NCBI RefSeq assembly: GCF_008831285.2
Contig: NC_045145.1
Location: 16,632,040 to 16,696,039 of the forward strand
DNA length: 64,000 bases
From: Nymphaea colorata
Taxonomy: Eukaryota > Streptophyta > Magnoliopsida > Nymphaeales > Nymphaeaceae
Reading direction: 5' to 3'
The first letter of the stretch is position 1. Every line of letters begins with the position of its first letter. A program made the translations under genes and the position numbers. Below are positions 36,836 through 64,000 of the stretch, one piece after another. Under the pieces are notes generated by a model. That model did no database searches and was not told the origin of the DNA. It worked only from the letters and a program-made list of their open reading frames with translations.

Positions 36836-36845
36836 TGACGTGGCA
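36836..36845. promoter_or_regulatory. Conserved TGACGTGGCA element upstream of HMGA copy 2
   Basis: Same ten bases as at 32510-32519, 146 bp upstream of the copy 2 ATG. The shared promoter block also includes ggttgcctgatcggagc. Homology fades a short distance further right, marking the 5' limit of the duplicated segment. Confidence 0.45.
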
Positions 36846-36929
36846 CAGCTTAAGATCTTTGCTTGACTACTCCCGTTCTCTCTTGGCTCCCCTTCTCTGC
36901 ATTTTTGGGCGAACTGTGGGGCGGTGTTC

Positions 36930-37330
36930 TCCTGGAAGAGAAGGCCGGCCGGCGGCGAGACGTGATTTGGAGGGGTGATGTTCGGGCGAGATGTATGCCG
37001 TGTGAATCTGCAGAGGAAAGCAATTCTCATGTGCTTGTGAAATGTACTGTTGCTAAGGAGTGTGGGCGTCGGTGGTTTGGAAGTCTGGACGAAAGAGGAT
37101 TCCCTGGACGATGGTGTACGAAGAGTTCAGACTTTGGGGAAAGGTGGAGTAATCACTGGTTGGGAAGGGAAATGATCAGAAATATTATCAGGCAGAGCTG
37201 TGTGGATTGCTTCCTAGAGAGAGAAATGAAGAATGGGGAAGAAGAATTGGTTGGGATTTGGTTGCGCACTGGTTTGGTTTGTAGAGGAGCCCGTCAAGAA
37301 ATGTCGCAGCAGAAATGTTCTTCATATCGT
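36930..37330 (+). mobile_element. LINE-like reverse-transcriptase zinc-binding fragment
   Basis: Plus-strand translation includes ARCMPCESAEESNSHVLVKC and then AKECGRRWFGSL, matching the C-x2-C...E...H-x4-C...A...W layout of the zinc-binding domain at the end of plant LINE reverse transcriptases. The surrounding open frame (36863-37486) extends into unrelated sequence. Only this short 3' portion is present, so it is a fragment. A captured host pseudogene is less likely but not excluded. Confidence 0.5.
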
Positions 37331-38815
37331 TCTATTGAGCAATGTTGTAAAAGGCTTGCGAAAAAGCGAGGCGAGGCATTGAGGTTGAAGCATAAGTTTC
37401 ATGGCCGAATTTGTAACTTACATAATATAATGATTATAAACATAAGAATAAATTTGACAAAAAAAAACAAAGTAAGAGCATATTAGATTATCCTAGCAAA
37501 AGCATTGATGGCCAGTGTTATCAAACCATATCCTAGAATGTGTATTTAATAACGCTAAACAAATTGCAATCATCTTAGAATCTAAAAAAGAAGGCAACAT
37601 TTCTGAAATCTACAGTAACATCAGGAAATGCTGATTGAAGTTTTAACATCACTGAGTCAACAATTAATAATAACCATTGAAAATGATATTGATTATACAA
37701 GTTCAGCCAGGGGGTTACTTGGAGCCTTTTTCTGCTTCCTTTGTTTTTCTTCATTTAATTGCAGGAATTCTGCTTTCTTAATTATTTTGTTTCATTTTTT
37801 GGTTCTAGATTTCAACTTAGACGAAAGAGAAGCTAGATGGTATCAAAGGAAGGCTAAATGACACTAGAATGCTTGTGCAGCAGCAAACCAGCAATGCCTA
37901 CAGAAAGAGAGAGAGAGAGAGATCGTCGGTGCTGTTCAAGCTCCGAGCATAGGGTCGGAGACAGAGACCTGAGGGCAGCAGCAGGCTGCTGGCAGTGGTA
38001 AACCTTTGTAGCAGGAACTTCTCCCTTTCTCTGTCTTTCTTTTCAATAACAAAATCTAGGCATTATACCTTTGCTGAAACCCATCAGCCATTTTCTTTCT
38101 CCTTTTTTTAAATTTTTTTTAAAATTTTATGTACAAAAAAAGACATGCCTGAGGCGAGTCTAGGGAGCTCGGCTGTAGGAGTAAGTTGGGTTAGTTACAA
38201 CTATCTATTTTGTGATTGCAATATCCCACAATTTAAGAAGACATTTGATAAGAAGAATGCGCTCTTTTAAAAGCATATTCCTATTCCTATCACACATGTT
38301 CTAAAAGTATGACAACATAACATAATCATCGATCATTGTAAAATCGATTCATGGATGCTTCAGATTTCGATTTCATTCAACCAATTCTCAACGAATGCTT
38401 TAGCCGGAAACTTTTACTTAGAAAACAGCTTTTAATGGATTTGAGAACCTAACGTCCTTAGTCATATGAATTCAAATTCTTGGTTTCTAACAAGAATGCA
38501 AAATCTTTTGTTTGTACAGTAGTATCAGTACTAACTTGCAAAACTTGTACTTTGAAATTATATGTTTTAAGTCAAATATCTCCGTCGCACTGAATCGATG
38601 TTTATGAATCTGGAACATAATTCCCTTCTCCTCGTAGACTTGACGCATAATGAAAAATCTTAAATCAAGGGTTCTCCAACCCACGATTTAAGGCGTGACC
38701 AAGTCACCAGATTCTCGGGTTTAAAATCCGGGTAGTCAAAGTATCAAACGTTCCGTGAATTCGACGGCGGCCTCCCTCCTCCCCACACTCTCTATCTCCG
38801 ACGGTGCGGTGCGAA
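37331..38815. other. Spacer upstream of the RPA12 gene
   Basis: A segment starting at 37344 (caatgttgtaaaaggcttgc) resembles the left terminus of hAT-type MITEs, but no matching right end was found. A (GA)n tract lies at 37902-37922. The last 100 bases before 38816 should hold the RPA12 promoter and leader. No other coding sequence is evident. Confidence 0.45.
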
Positions 38816-41800
38816 ATGGAGGGAAGTGGCGGCGAGGAGTTCTTGTTCTGCAACCTCTGCGGCACTATGCTCTCCTTCGATTCGGTCGAGTACGCTTCCT
38901 GCCCCCTGTGCAAGAGCCGCCGCAATACCAGAGGCATGCCCTTCCCTCCCCTCCTTCCTTTTCTATTTGCCTTCCTCCACTTTTCTTCAGTTCCAAATCT
39001 TACTATGATTTCTTCTTCTCATTAGAAATTGCAGGAAGGGAAATTTGCTACACCATCACCAACGAGGTACGTCCCTTCCGTTCGTCCTCTCTTTTGGGCT
39101 GCCTTTTTATTTGACTCCATGATTGATCAGCTGTTCCGTAAATCTTCTTTTAACCACCTCGATAACTTCTTGGATAACCCATGTTTGTGGTTGGGCGATG
39201 ATCACAAACGATCTCTGAGTATATCTTTTCAGGTTTTTGTTTTTCGATAAGTGGGTGATTAAAGCAACTTCTTGGCGGGTAGCGTCATGGTCTGGATACT
39301 TGGTTTTCCTTGGGCTCCCAACTTATTTTAAGTGCCAATGGAAGGTAGACACAGTTTTAAGCGCCATGATTTTCGGTTAGCTGTAGGTCGGAAACTTGAG
39401 CAGATCATTTGGCTGAAAAAAGGTGCAGACTAGTGGGCTTTAGTCTCCCTACGACCACATTTTTATCGGCTTTCTATGAACTATGGCTAACACGAGGGAG
39501 ATAACCTCTTATGATACAATCTTGTCTCTACTTTGTCCTAAGCTAATTAGATTGTATGATCAACGTCGCGATTGCATCCATTTTTTAAGTGTATTTCCAC
39601 TACAAACAGCATGGAATCGGGAAGGCAATTTCTGAAAACAGTAGAAACTAACATGAAGTTCTGGGCAGAGGTCGAAACTAGCAGGGAGCTCATCTTTTTG
39701 GATTTGTAGGTAAGCTTTAGTAAGATGGTGGAATATCGAGCGACTTGTATTGTTTGTACAACCCTATTGTAGGGAGCTTTCGAGTATGCACGACTGCCCT
39801 TTAATTCTTTCATTGCCCAACTTACCTAGTTGATATAGTGATCTTTGCTATCAAGAAGAAACACTTCCTGGCCCTTATACTAATGGTTCTGAAACAAAAT
39901 ATCTCTACTTGCTAAGGACGCTCCATTTATGCAAATGGCTTGGCTGTAGATGAATAATTCCCCAACAGCGGGAGAAGATGATTCAGTCTGAAGAGGGTTG
40001 GCATTGGTTGTCAGATGGGCAACACCATTGTTTGAGCTAAGTGTGAACTCTTTGCACTAGCTGAAACATGTATACGCTCTGGCAGTGGGGTAATGGCTAC
40101 CGGGTAGTAGCCCCTTGAGTGAGCGATTAAGCCTCTTGGCTTTAGGTGTAGTTCCTCTGCAATAAATCAGGCGAGATGACTCCTTCAAGCCCTGTCATAA
40201 GCCTTTTGTCTGTAGCTTGTGATACCATTGAGAGCACAGTGATGCGTTCCTGTTGAGGCAAACAAAATGAAGGAGACTGATTCTGCTCCTTGTTCTGAAG
40301 GATGTAAGAAATGTATAGAATTTGGTGTTCTCCTTGTAAGTTTCCCTGATGAATTTCTCAGGACCTCCACCTGGAAAAGATACATGATAGTGGAGAGTGC
40401 TTTTGTTGTTGCTTCCTGATGAAGAAAAAGAAAAAAACCTATACTTATAATTCCCATTCCTGGGACTTTGATGTTGGCTGATTACCTTAGGATAACCTAC
40501 ACATCCAAAGTAGCACTGTTTTTACTCACCTTGAATGGTGCCTTACATTGTTGTAAGTTGTAACCTACTGAAAATGATCATTGAGATGTAAGAGGGTCAG
40601 CAGTTGAGAACTGATGATCAAGGTAATGTTGATAAATTATAAAGTTTCCAAGTTCTTCAAGTGAAATAAGAGTTTATGATGGCTATGGCAGGTTAAACCA
40701 GCATGGCCAGGCCTAGTATCTTAAGAATGGCTTCTTTTTTTCTCAAAATGAATGGCTTCTTTTTTTTCTTAAAATGTATGTACTATCGCGCATCAAGTTC
40801 CTGGTTTCTGTTGTCTGAGCCCTAACAAGTTGATACAGTAAATAGGGTTCCCATGCTAAGCGGGAAAGATGGTTCTGGTGTATGAGTTACCTGACAAACG
40901 TTGTTCCCTACCAAAAGCAAATGCTACTACAGCCAATTTTGTCTGTGCATCATAATGTATCGGTATATAAAATCTAAATAGTACAACCGTACAAGTATGC
41001 TATATCATCTTATCAATCTTGCCATCTGTAAGTTGATTGGGCCCCATATGTGTGGTCAGCATGATCGATCTGTTTATTGTTTTGTGTTTCTGTGTTATCA
41101 TCTAATCTTGGTCTGGATTTTGGACATCTAATGAAGATTTCCCCCTCCCTCGTGATAACGTGAAGGATTCTCTGGATTATGGCCACCGTATCCTTTTCTC
41201 CTATCTCTATTTGAAAGAGGAGATGTGACTTTCACTGCTAGTCCATAAGGTTGATTGAACACTCTAAGTTTTATTAAATCGCAAAATTGCTTTATGCTTG
41301 GATTAAAAGGAAACAAATACCACAAATCCCATAAAATACTGTTTATTGTTTTTCCCTGACCAAGGTGGTCTGCGGCTATACAGCCTACAGGGTACCAAGT
41401 CTTACTTTTTTTTACACTATGATTCTATTGTCTACTTCTTTTTGAATATGGTCTCTTGTCTGAATCTCCTCATAATTTCTTGTCCAAGTGCAGAGGTTCA
41501 GAAGGAATTTACATCTTAATCAGTCAAAGAATAACGATAGTGACATGAAGAAGCTAGAGGTAACAGAAAATGAATGTTTGAATTGTGAACGTATGTATTT
41601 TTGGCTATAAAATTGAACGAGTCATTTGAATGGTTTGCTTTAGGTGAATGAACCGTGTCCAAAATGCGGGAACGACAAACTTGAATACTATGTTCGACAG
41701 GTGACTCATTTTCAGATTCTTTACTCTTTCCCACTTCTATGTTGTGGACAATCACTAATGCTTCCTGATTTACTGTGGCAGTTGAGATCAGCAGATGAAG

Positions 41801-41859
41801 GGCATACAGTATTTTATGAATGCCCAAAGTGTCCGCACAAGCATGTAGTGAATACATAG
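38816..41859 (+). CDS. RNA polymerase I small subunit RPA12 (A12.2), TFIIS-like zinc ribbon protein
   Basis: Five exons (38816-38933, 39035-39066, 41494-41559, 41644-41700, 41782-41859) give 116 residues, close to the family norm of about 120. The N-terminal zinc ribbon has FCNLC and CPLC pairs. The C-terminal TFIIS-type ribbon has CPKCGN and CPKCPHKH pairs around the acidic loop RSADEG. In Pol I this subunit supports RNA cleavage and proofreading in the nucleolus. Intron 1 appears to begin with GC rather than GT (AGAG then GCATGC): only this join keeps phase and gives [11 protein letters not shown]. Exon 3 ([10 protein letters not shown]...) stands where relatives have an IRRELG-type segment; it is placed by splice sites and phase and is less certain. 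A TFIIS-like subunit of Pol II or III is less likely given the N-terminal [11 protein letters not shown]. Confidence 0.9.
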
Positions 41860-43064
41860 CTTCTCCCGGTAACTTAGCAACTAAGTTCGCATTCTTCTTG
41901 CTGGTACCGCTTCATTTTAATCTGCTCAAGTGCTAGAAAGTGTACATAAGAAGTTTAAAGGACGACAAACAGCATCAATGTAATGCATATTGCAAGCATT
42001 AAAATTTAACAGCCTACTGCTTTTATTATGGGCTATTGGCCTTTTAATGTCGTTTCCTTTTATCCCATTGCTGGTATGTGAATCTAGTTGCTTATGGGTA
42101 ATTTATGTTGCCATCCTTCAGGAAAGATGAGTTACTTTTTTTCCTGGTGTTTTTCCTGGTGATCGGTTATGTTGTGCAATGGTTCCTAATGCTGCTCTGC
42201 AATAGCATGAGAATATAGGTGACTAGCTTAAAGCAAAAATGATCTCGTAGCCACGTGATTACGAGCTTCCTTTTTCCAGTTAGTTGATCTCCGCAGAAAT
42301 GCTCGGCGACTATAATGCATTTGCTTTCCAAGGGATCGAAGCCCTGGTATTCCCTTTATGACTGCTAGACATGCCCACTTCCTGTTTGGGTGGGTATGTT
42401 TTAATCACCCTAACCACCTCAAGAGGTTTTTGTTTTTATCCAGAACTCCCTCTCCTCTGCTTCAATTGTCTGAATTTAGACATTTTGTTCTCCAATGCGG
42501 GTGTGCAAACTGGGTATGGACATTCTATTTCAGGCCGAGGTGCATTCTGCGTATGAAATTCTGGTATGTCACTGGCTGGGTGGATGAAGATCTTGTTGAT
42601 CCCAAGTTGCCACTCTAACCGGCACAAGAGCAGTTTCTAAAGCCTTTCTTTTTCCTCTTGCAAAACAAGAAAATGCTGACAACAACGTACACTGATAATA
42701 GTTATTTTTTGTTACAGTGGATGGAATTCTGTGCACCTATATTCCATTCAAAACTCCTTTGTGCATGGATCTCCATCTGCCGGCTCAAGGGCTTCAAACT
42801 AAATAATTACCCTCCACCTATAATTTGAACTCGTGACTAAAATTGGAGCTCCAAAAGCGAGCTGCAGCCGAGTCAGAATAACAGATTCTGGATCTTCCTG
42901 ATTTTTTGTGTATCTGCAAAACAGCGAAGGAAGTATCAGATGAAATCTAGGCCGCTGAAATCATTAGGAACAGAACATTCGGATGGGATCATACATTTAC
43001 AATATTTACAGCCATTATCACCACATTGTTTCGCTTGGGTGAATCCATCACTCTTTGCATGTAT
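41860..43064. other. Spacer between convergent RPA12 and IRE-type kinase genes
   Basis: Both flanking genes end here, so most of the 1.2 kb should be 3' UTR and terminator sequence of the two. The plus-strand frame at 42358-42618 has no recognisable feature. No repeat stands out. Confidence 0.5.
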
Positions 43065-58557
<15,493 letters not shown>

Positions 58558-61500
58558 CCCTCTCCCTCTCTCTCTCTCTCTACCCCTATTTGAGACGGTC
58601 TCTACACTGAAACGTCCAGGTAGACACTATTTACTTCAACGAAAAATGCGAAGAAAGAAAAAGAAGTGGGAGGGGGGAAGACGGAGAGAAAAGGGAAGAA
58701 TAAGTGACATTTTCACTAATAAAATAGTTTATTAATACGACGGGTCAGACTTTTCAACCTGATCTTTAGATTCGAAATTTTGAAGCGCGTGGAATGCTCC
58801 ACGAACTCGAATCCGTGGCCTTTGTCAAGCTGGGCAGATATCTCGGGTTGTTGTCCTAAACAGACAGGATCCACTAATAACTGGACATGGGTTTCACTCA
58901 GCATGCACTATCTTCAAGTTCTAACCAGAATCATGTTCAAATGTTAATCTAATATAGTTTTTTTTTTGTAATTTTATATTTTTAGTTTTAAATAAATTAA
59001 AATAATCTTTTAATTTTTAAATTTTGTGATAAGAGAACTGATGTGATCAGATTTCTGTTTTTAACTAAGTTAAGAATGAACGATTGTAAAGTATGATTTG
59101 ATACCTTACATTTTCAGCAAAAAGTTTCATATGCCCATCTGTGTCTGTTTTGATTTCTGCTGTGCGTTTTTATTCTATAAGATGGTTTGAACGAGTGGAG
59201 CTAAATAGGTGAAGCAGTTGAAGCGGTTTAACAATAAAGTATTGAGTCATTTTCAGACAACGATCTGGAGAACATTTCATTTCACACTTCACGGCTTTTT
59301 CAAAAATACTACTAAAATAAAGTTTGGTCTAAGTTGCAACACTAACACAGGAAGGACAAAGAACAACTAACTTTGGAAACATTTGTTTTTTAAACATGTT
59401 CCAGAAACATAAAAATGAGTAACTTCAGTTTATTCGTTTCACTAGATAAACTTAATAATTAATACTTTTGTTCCCAACTTCCATCTACTTCATCTGCATC
59501 ATTAGCCGTTATTTTTTCACAAGAAGCGAGTTCATTTATTTTATTTAGATCCCTAGTTCTTTCCTTTTTGATGTTACCATCGTTATGAAAAGTCTTTTGA
59601 TAACGGCTTCTATGATTCTTTGAAGACACCATTCACTTTACTTTCATGGGTAATAAACGAAAGCAAAGTCTGCAATTTTTTATCTACAAACTTAAATGAA
59701 TAGCGAGCAAAGAAGAGAAAGAACACAGGATTTTTAATCAAAAGTCTCTTTTCATTTTTGTTTAGATGCGTTTAGTTCTGAGGGAACTCATAAGAAATCA
59801 AGTAAAAGCCAAGGAGCCCTCTTGTTATGCTTGTAAGACCATGGGCCCCTACCAGATTATAAAGAATTGTCTAAAGCATCCGCACTAAACACTCCAATGA
59901 TAATGACAGCAATAACTATGAAACTGCTTGATGAATGTTGACAGAAACGGGGCCACTTCCAAAAAGAGATGCTACTTTCAATTTTACCTTAAGTCCGTCT
60001 CGGAGATGATGGCTGGCATGATCACCCCCCACTCACTTTAGTGGTCATCGAGTGTTGGTCTTCGCTGATGCTGGTTCTACTTACTTCTCTGCAGTCAGTC
60101 ACCTGGCTGCACTGCTCCAACGAGGATTTCTCAGTATCTTCAGCCGAGAGAGCCTCCTCCATCATGGAAAAGAATGGCTGCCTTCCAAGAGGAACAAGAC
60201 TAATCTGTGATTCGTTGGTCCTTCTTCTTGGTGCTGTTTTATTTTGCCTGGTTGCTCCTAACTGAGAAAAATTCACAGTCAAAGGCTGTCTGCACTCTGC
60301 AATAGAGTATAGCCTTCCAGATCATTGTGTTCACAGGCTGTTTAAGGGGAAAATGAACATAGTTTGTTCTGCAAAGCTCAAGGGTTTGCTTTCCTTGTCT
60401 TGGCCTGCAACTACGACTTCCACGGGGATGCCTTTGGAGCCTTTCATAGTTATGGGGGAGGGGGGAACAGCTATAATGCGAGTATATTTCCCTATCAAAA
60501 ACAGGAACCTGGTGGGTCCTGCAGCACTTGGTGGGGTCATTGAAGGATTGTATCAGCAAAACTGGAAATGCAGCATATCGGATCGGCCTATGAGCATTCA
60601 GGACTTCATTTTCCCATTTCACTATAGAAGAAAGGATAAAGTTTGTACAGTGTACATCCCTTCTGATCAGCTTGTAAATGCTACCAAGTATATTCTGAGT
60701 TTTGAACTGTAGAGAGCGTCAGCTCTTGCTGCAATCTGGAAGCTGAGATTGCTCCTACCTGCCGAGGGAACTCCTAAGTTCCTACCAAGTGCCGGCCGGC
60801 CAATGTACCGTCAATAATGAACAATTTTGCTTTTGCAAAGAAGGGACCAAAAAAGTAGAGAATCTAAAGTACTGCGCCAGTACTTTATGCCGGTCCTAAT
60901 CATTAGACTTGTTTTTATTGTACTTTTTGCTTAAATTTTACTTGAAGGAAATTACCTCTCCCAGGTGCGTGGAGCATAGAACTCCTAAGGCATTCCCTCA
61001 CCTCCAAGACCTTGGCATGAATTGCATCCACAAAAGGAAGAGTACACTGAGATTTGAATCAGCAACTGCTGCTGTCCCAACCAGTTGTGCTACACTCCCT
61101 TAATCAGTTACTTTTGAACCTGCAACCTCCAGTCATATATGGTCCAAATTTTAAGCTGCGTATAGGTGCGGAGCAATTAAATATTTTGATCGGCAAGATG
61201 AGGTTAGTCAGACAAATCGATAACAAAACGCATTAAATCTGATATTCCACAAAATACATCCCAAGTCCCACGCTCTGATTCCTTTTAGGCTAACTGGAGT
61301 TACTAGACTACACAAGTCACTTGCGGTTGCATCGCGCTCGCTCACAGCAAAAACATAAAACCAATTAAGCAAAAGCTCAGCGTTGAACCATTGGAAATGG
61401 CGAAACACTGCATGTTTAGAAGTACTTGAAGAACACATTAATCCAGATTTACTTAATGTTGGGTTGAAACACGTTCAATCTGGGTTCTGGATTCCAGTCT

Positions 61501-62481
61501 TGCAGTTCCTGTAATTCAGTCTTTTGCTACCTGCCACTGCCAAGAGAAGGTTCCACACGTATGCGTGCATGTATCTCACTTTTCACCTTGTAGCGTGCGA
61601 TTATGGCATTAACACAGCATTTATTTCACCGGCTTCACATGTACCATCTTTGTGTGTGTACCAGTGTGTGCACTCACCGGACTTGGTCCATGCTCAGTTG
61701 CTCACCACTGTATGTATATGGTTCTCCGAGTAGGCTTATATGGTTCTCCGAGTAGGCTTATGGCTCCTTGATTCAGGACCACAGTGTCCTTTCCGGGGTA
61801 CTTTCGCAGGAACATGAGTTCAAGGCTGCTGTTCATTAGGAGTTTGTACTTGTTAAGCTTTCATACTGTTGGTAGTTTCCCTCCCATATATGGATCTACT
61901 AAAATGACGGACCTGCATTTACATAAATTCCTCTTTGCTTTGAACCATGTAAAGAGTATTTCCCATCCTTAGATACACACTTTCTATGCTTCGTAACACC
62001 TGAGAGCCCAGAAATGAGAGAGCAGAAACTAGTCACATGGAGGGCATCTGACTACCTCTGATCATAGATTCATAGATCTGATATGGCATGGTTTTTCAGA
62101 TGTGGCGAAAGAACATCTGAAATCCATCTCGATCAAACTAATGACATTAACTCAGAGATAAAGTCAAGTTGGAAGGAAACAAAAGTTCGTTAATGCTGTA
62201 GCACCTCTTGAACATAAATTATATTGATAAAATACACATTCATAAATTACGGTGATAAAATACACATACCAGCAAATTACACAACCCAGGCAAGTGTTTT
62301 GTGCATAAGCCTCACGAATATAGTTTCATTAACATGATCAGCCTGGGCAACCAATTCACACTCGTTGTGGTCATTTATCAAATTGCTAATCAATCAGGAA
62401 ATCATCCTTAGATGAAGAATCCCAATAACGTCTGAGTTTTCAAGAATAAATCCCTTGACGATAACCGATTGTTCATAGACT
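58558..62481. other. Spacer between the IRE-type kinase and the PUX2-like gene
   Basis: 58558-58700 should be the leader of the IRE-type gene, with a CT tract at 58567-58580 next to the start codon. 58900-59900 is A/T-rich with nothing recognisable. An uncharacterised open frame at 60353-60712 is listed separately. A 24-bp unit (tatggttctccgagtaggct plus four bases) is duplicated at about 61717-61761. The right end should hold the 3' UTR of the PUX2-like gene. Confidence 0.55.
60353..60712 (+). other. Unrecognised open frame of 119 residues
   Basis: The frame starts MNIVCSAKLKG and contains GEGGTAIMRVYFPI, GPAALGGVIEGLYQQ and DKVCTVYIPSDQLVNATKYI, ending SFEL. Composition looks protein-like rather than random, with few low-complexity stretches. 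The same frame can be read upstream to a stop near 60305. I do not recognise a family. It could be a small intronless gene, a terminal exon of an unseen gene, or a relic of a gene or mobile element. Confidence 0.3.
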
Positions 62482-64000
62482 TCAGCCTGCATTAAGTGGT
62501 TCAATAATCTCCAGGAGTTCATTACGTAAACCAGTGAAAAGTATGGAATCGGTCTCAATTGGCTTGAACTTGACAAGAGTAGCAGGAATCAAGTCCTCTT
62601 CCTCCAGGGTTGGGGTTCGACCATTCGCATTTGCTACTTTGGGTACTAATCTACTTCTTGGCACTGCTGGCTGGAGAAGTTCGAACTCCAAGCTGGGCTC
62701 TTTGAGACATGAACTTACGAACTGAAAAAATGAAAAATAAATCAGTGATTGATCGACGTTTCATCAAATTATCAATTTCTTTGTCCAGTCTAATCATCAA
62801 ATAACCAGGCAACCAACTGATTACATGATTTAGCAGCCCACCAATTTGCAAGAAGTTAAGGTCAGACCGACAGATGTATACAAGACCAGTAAAGGATCCA
62901 AAGCTGTTGGGTAAGAACTCCATTTTACTATCCAATTGCTTTAAGCCTTTTCTTAAACAGGAAGGCAATCATATTTCATGATTGCCCGAAATAGCTTAGT
63001 AGACATAAAAAAGGCATAAATAACAATCTTAAACTTTCATAATTGACAGAACTCCCAGCATTAATATTTTTCAATACAGCAGAACACAATCCTTCAAGTT
63101 CCAACCAATGCTAGGTCAAATCATCCTAGCATAAAGGACTCAGGCAAACACAAAAAGAAGAAAAATCCAAGAATAATGTGGAAAGATCACTATGAATGAA
63201 CACTGTGGCAGAAGAGGAATCACTGTCGCCACCTTTTTTCCACGAAAGCATGCCAGACCCTAGGAGGCATTTTATACTGTTCGAAAATTACAACATACAC
63301 AACTAACATGCTGCTCGATGTTTCCACATATTAAAAAGTCAGATGGATGTTTATTATCATGTGACATTAAGTTATTTTTTTCCATTATTTTTACCAATTT
63401 TCAGCATATTTGTTCGTGCAAATCTGACAACAGGTTTTCCTGATAGAACCCAGAGGCTTCAAATAATTCTGCCACACGACTCAAAATAAACTGCAGCATA
63501 CTGTCATATAAGTGAAACTACTGGACAGTGTTACATAAGTGATGTTGGTTTGTGAATGCATTTCTCAGCATACGCACAAAGAAACTCAATCTGTCTTTGA
63601 TATTAGACAAGAAGATTCTCTTAAAAGTTTTGTCAAGGAACACAGCAGCTTGATTTGTGGGATAACTAAACCATATTTTAGACGTAGAAGAAAGTAGAAA
63701 AACAATGAACTGGAAATGGAATACCAGGAAGTTCACGATGAAAGAAAACTACATTCAGCATAACAATATCTTAGCATAAGCATAATAGGGAACAGCACTA
63801 ATCCAGGTACAAACCTCATAAAGTGCTGTTGTAGCCTCTGATGGAAGAAAGACACCTTGTAATAGCACTCCATCAGGAAACTGGATTCGAATGACACATA
63901 CTTTACATTTCTTCTTAGCCAATTTTGCCTGCTTCTCCTTGTACGACTTTGGAATCAGCAGTTGAGATTCTGCGATCTTTTTCTTCCTAAGATCAACTTC
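62482..64000 (-). CDS. PUX2-like UBX-domain protein (C-terminal part; 5' end outside window)
   Basis: Exons 63815 to beyond 64000 and 62482-62721 join in phase to the last 141 residues. EVDLRKKKIAESQLLIPKSY and KVCVIRIQFPDGVLLQGVF match the linker and UBX domain of Arabidopsis PUX2 (At2g01650) as I recall it, and the C-terminus ETDSILFTGLRNELLEIIEP is also PUX2-like. UBX domains bind the Cdc48/p97 AAA-ATPase; PUX2 also has an N-terminal zinc finger and PUB domain, which would lie beyond the right edge. It is expected to be a Cdc48 adaptor at membranes. The intron 62722-63814 is unremarkable. Confidence 0.92.

Noticed and set aside
37344-38200. hAT-like left terminus caatgttgtaaaaggc
   Set aside because: No matching right terminus or target duplication could be located, so no element was called.

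Overview
The window is nuclear DNA of a flowering plant. The genes are split by GT-AG introns with A/T-rich bodies. Several families are plant-specific or plant-type: an EDR1-domain Raf-like MAPKKK, an IRE-type AGC kinase, an H15 plus AT-hook HMGA protein and a PUX2-type UBX protein. Introns and spacers carry small MITE-like elements and microsatellites. I cannot name the species. Coding GC does not look grass-like, and a eudicot, magnoliid or early-diverging angiosperm would all fit. I saw no bacterial, organellar, CRISPR or recognisable viral sequence.

Layout from left to right: (1) 393-2479 (+), the last four exons of a LAG1/LOH ceramide synthase whose 5' part lies outside the window. (2) 4913-9332 (+), a complete nine-exon DUF1295 steroid-reductase-like membrane protein. 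(3) 11304-27694 (-), a complete 13-exon EDR1/SIS8-like Raf MAPKKK (1050 aa), convergent with the DUF1295 gene; its introns hold a LINE fragment, two clear MITEs and an 81-bp minisatellite. (4) 31276-32286 and 35035-36690 (-), two tandem HMGA-type genes with a linker-histone domain followed by 9 and 14 AT-hooks, against four in the Arabidopsis HMGA protein as I recall it. (5) A short LINE-like fragment at about 36930-37330. (6) 38816-41859 (+), the small RNA polymerase I subunit RPA12 (116 aa), apparently with a GC-AG first intron. (7) 43065-58557 (-), a complete 17-exon IRE/IREH1-type AGC kinase (1291 aa). (8) 62482 to beyond 64000 (-), the C-terminal two exons of a PUX2-like UBX protein.

Exon joins were derived by hand from splice sites, reading phase and remembered family sequences. 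For the five genes lying wholly inside the window every join keeps phase and the coding sum is a multiple of three. The genes are ordinary housekeeping or signalling genes with no operon-like logic. Gene order nevertheless seems old: DUF1295 next to a SIS8-type kinase, and IRE kinase near HMGA/HON genes, both resemble Arabidopsis arrangements as I recall them.

The most unusual part is the HMGA pair. The AT-hook arrays have expanded by internal repeat duplication, several hooks of the longer copy have lost the GRP core, its C-terminus is replaced by unrelated sequence, and both arrays carry long antisense open frames that also spell hook-like cores.
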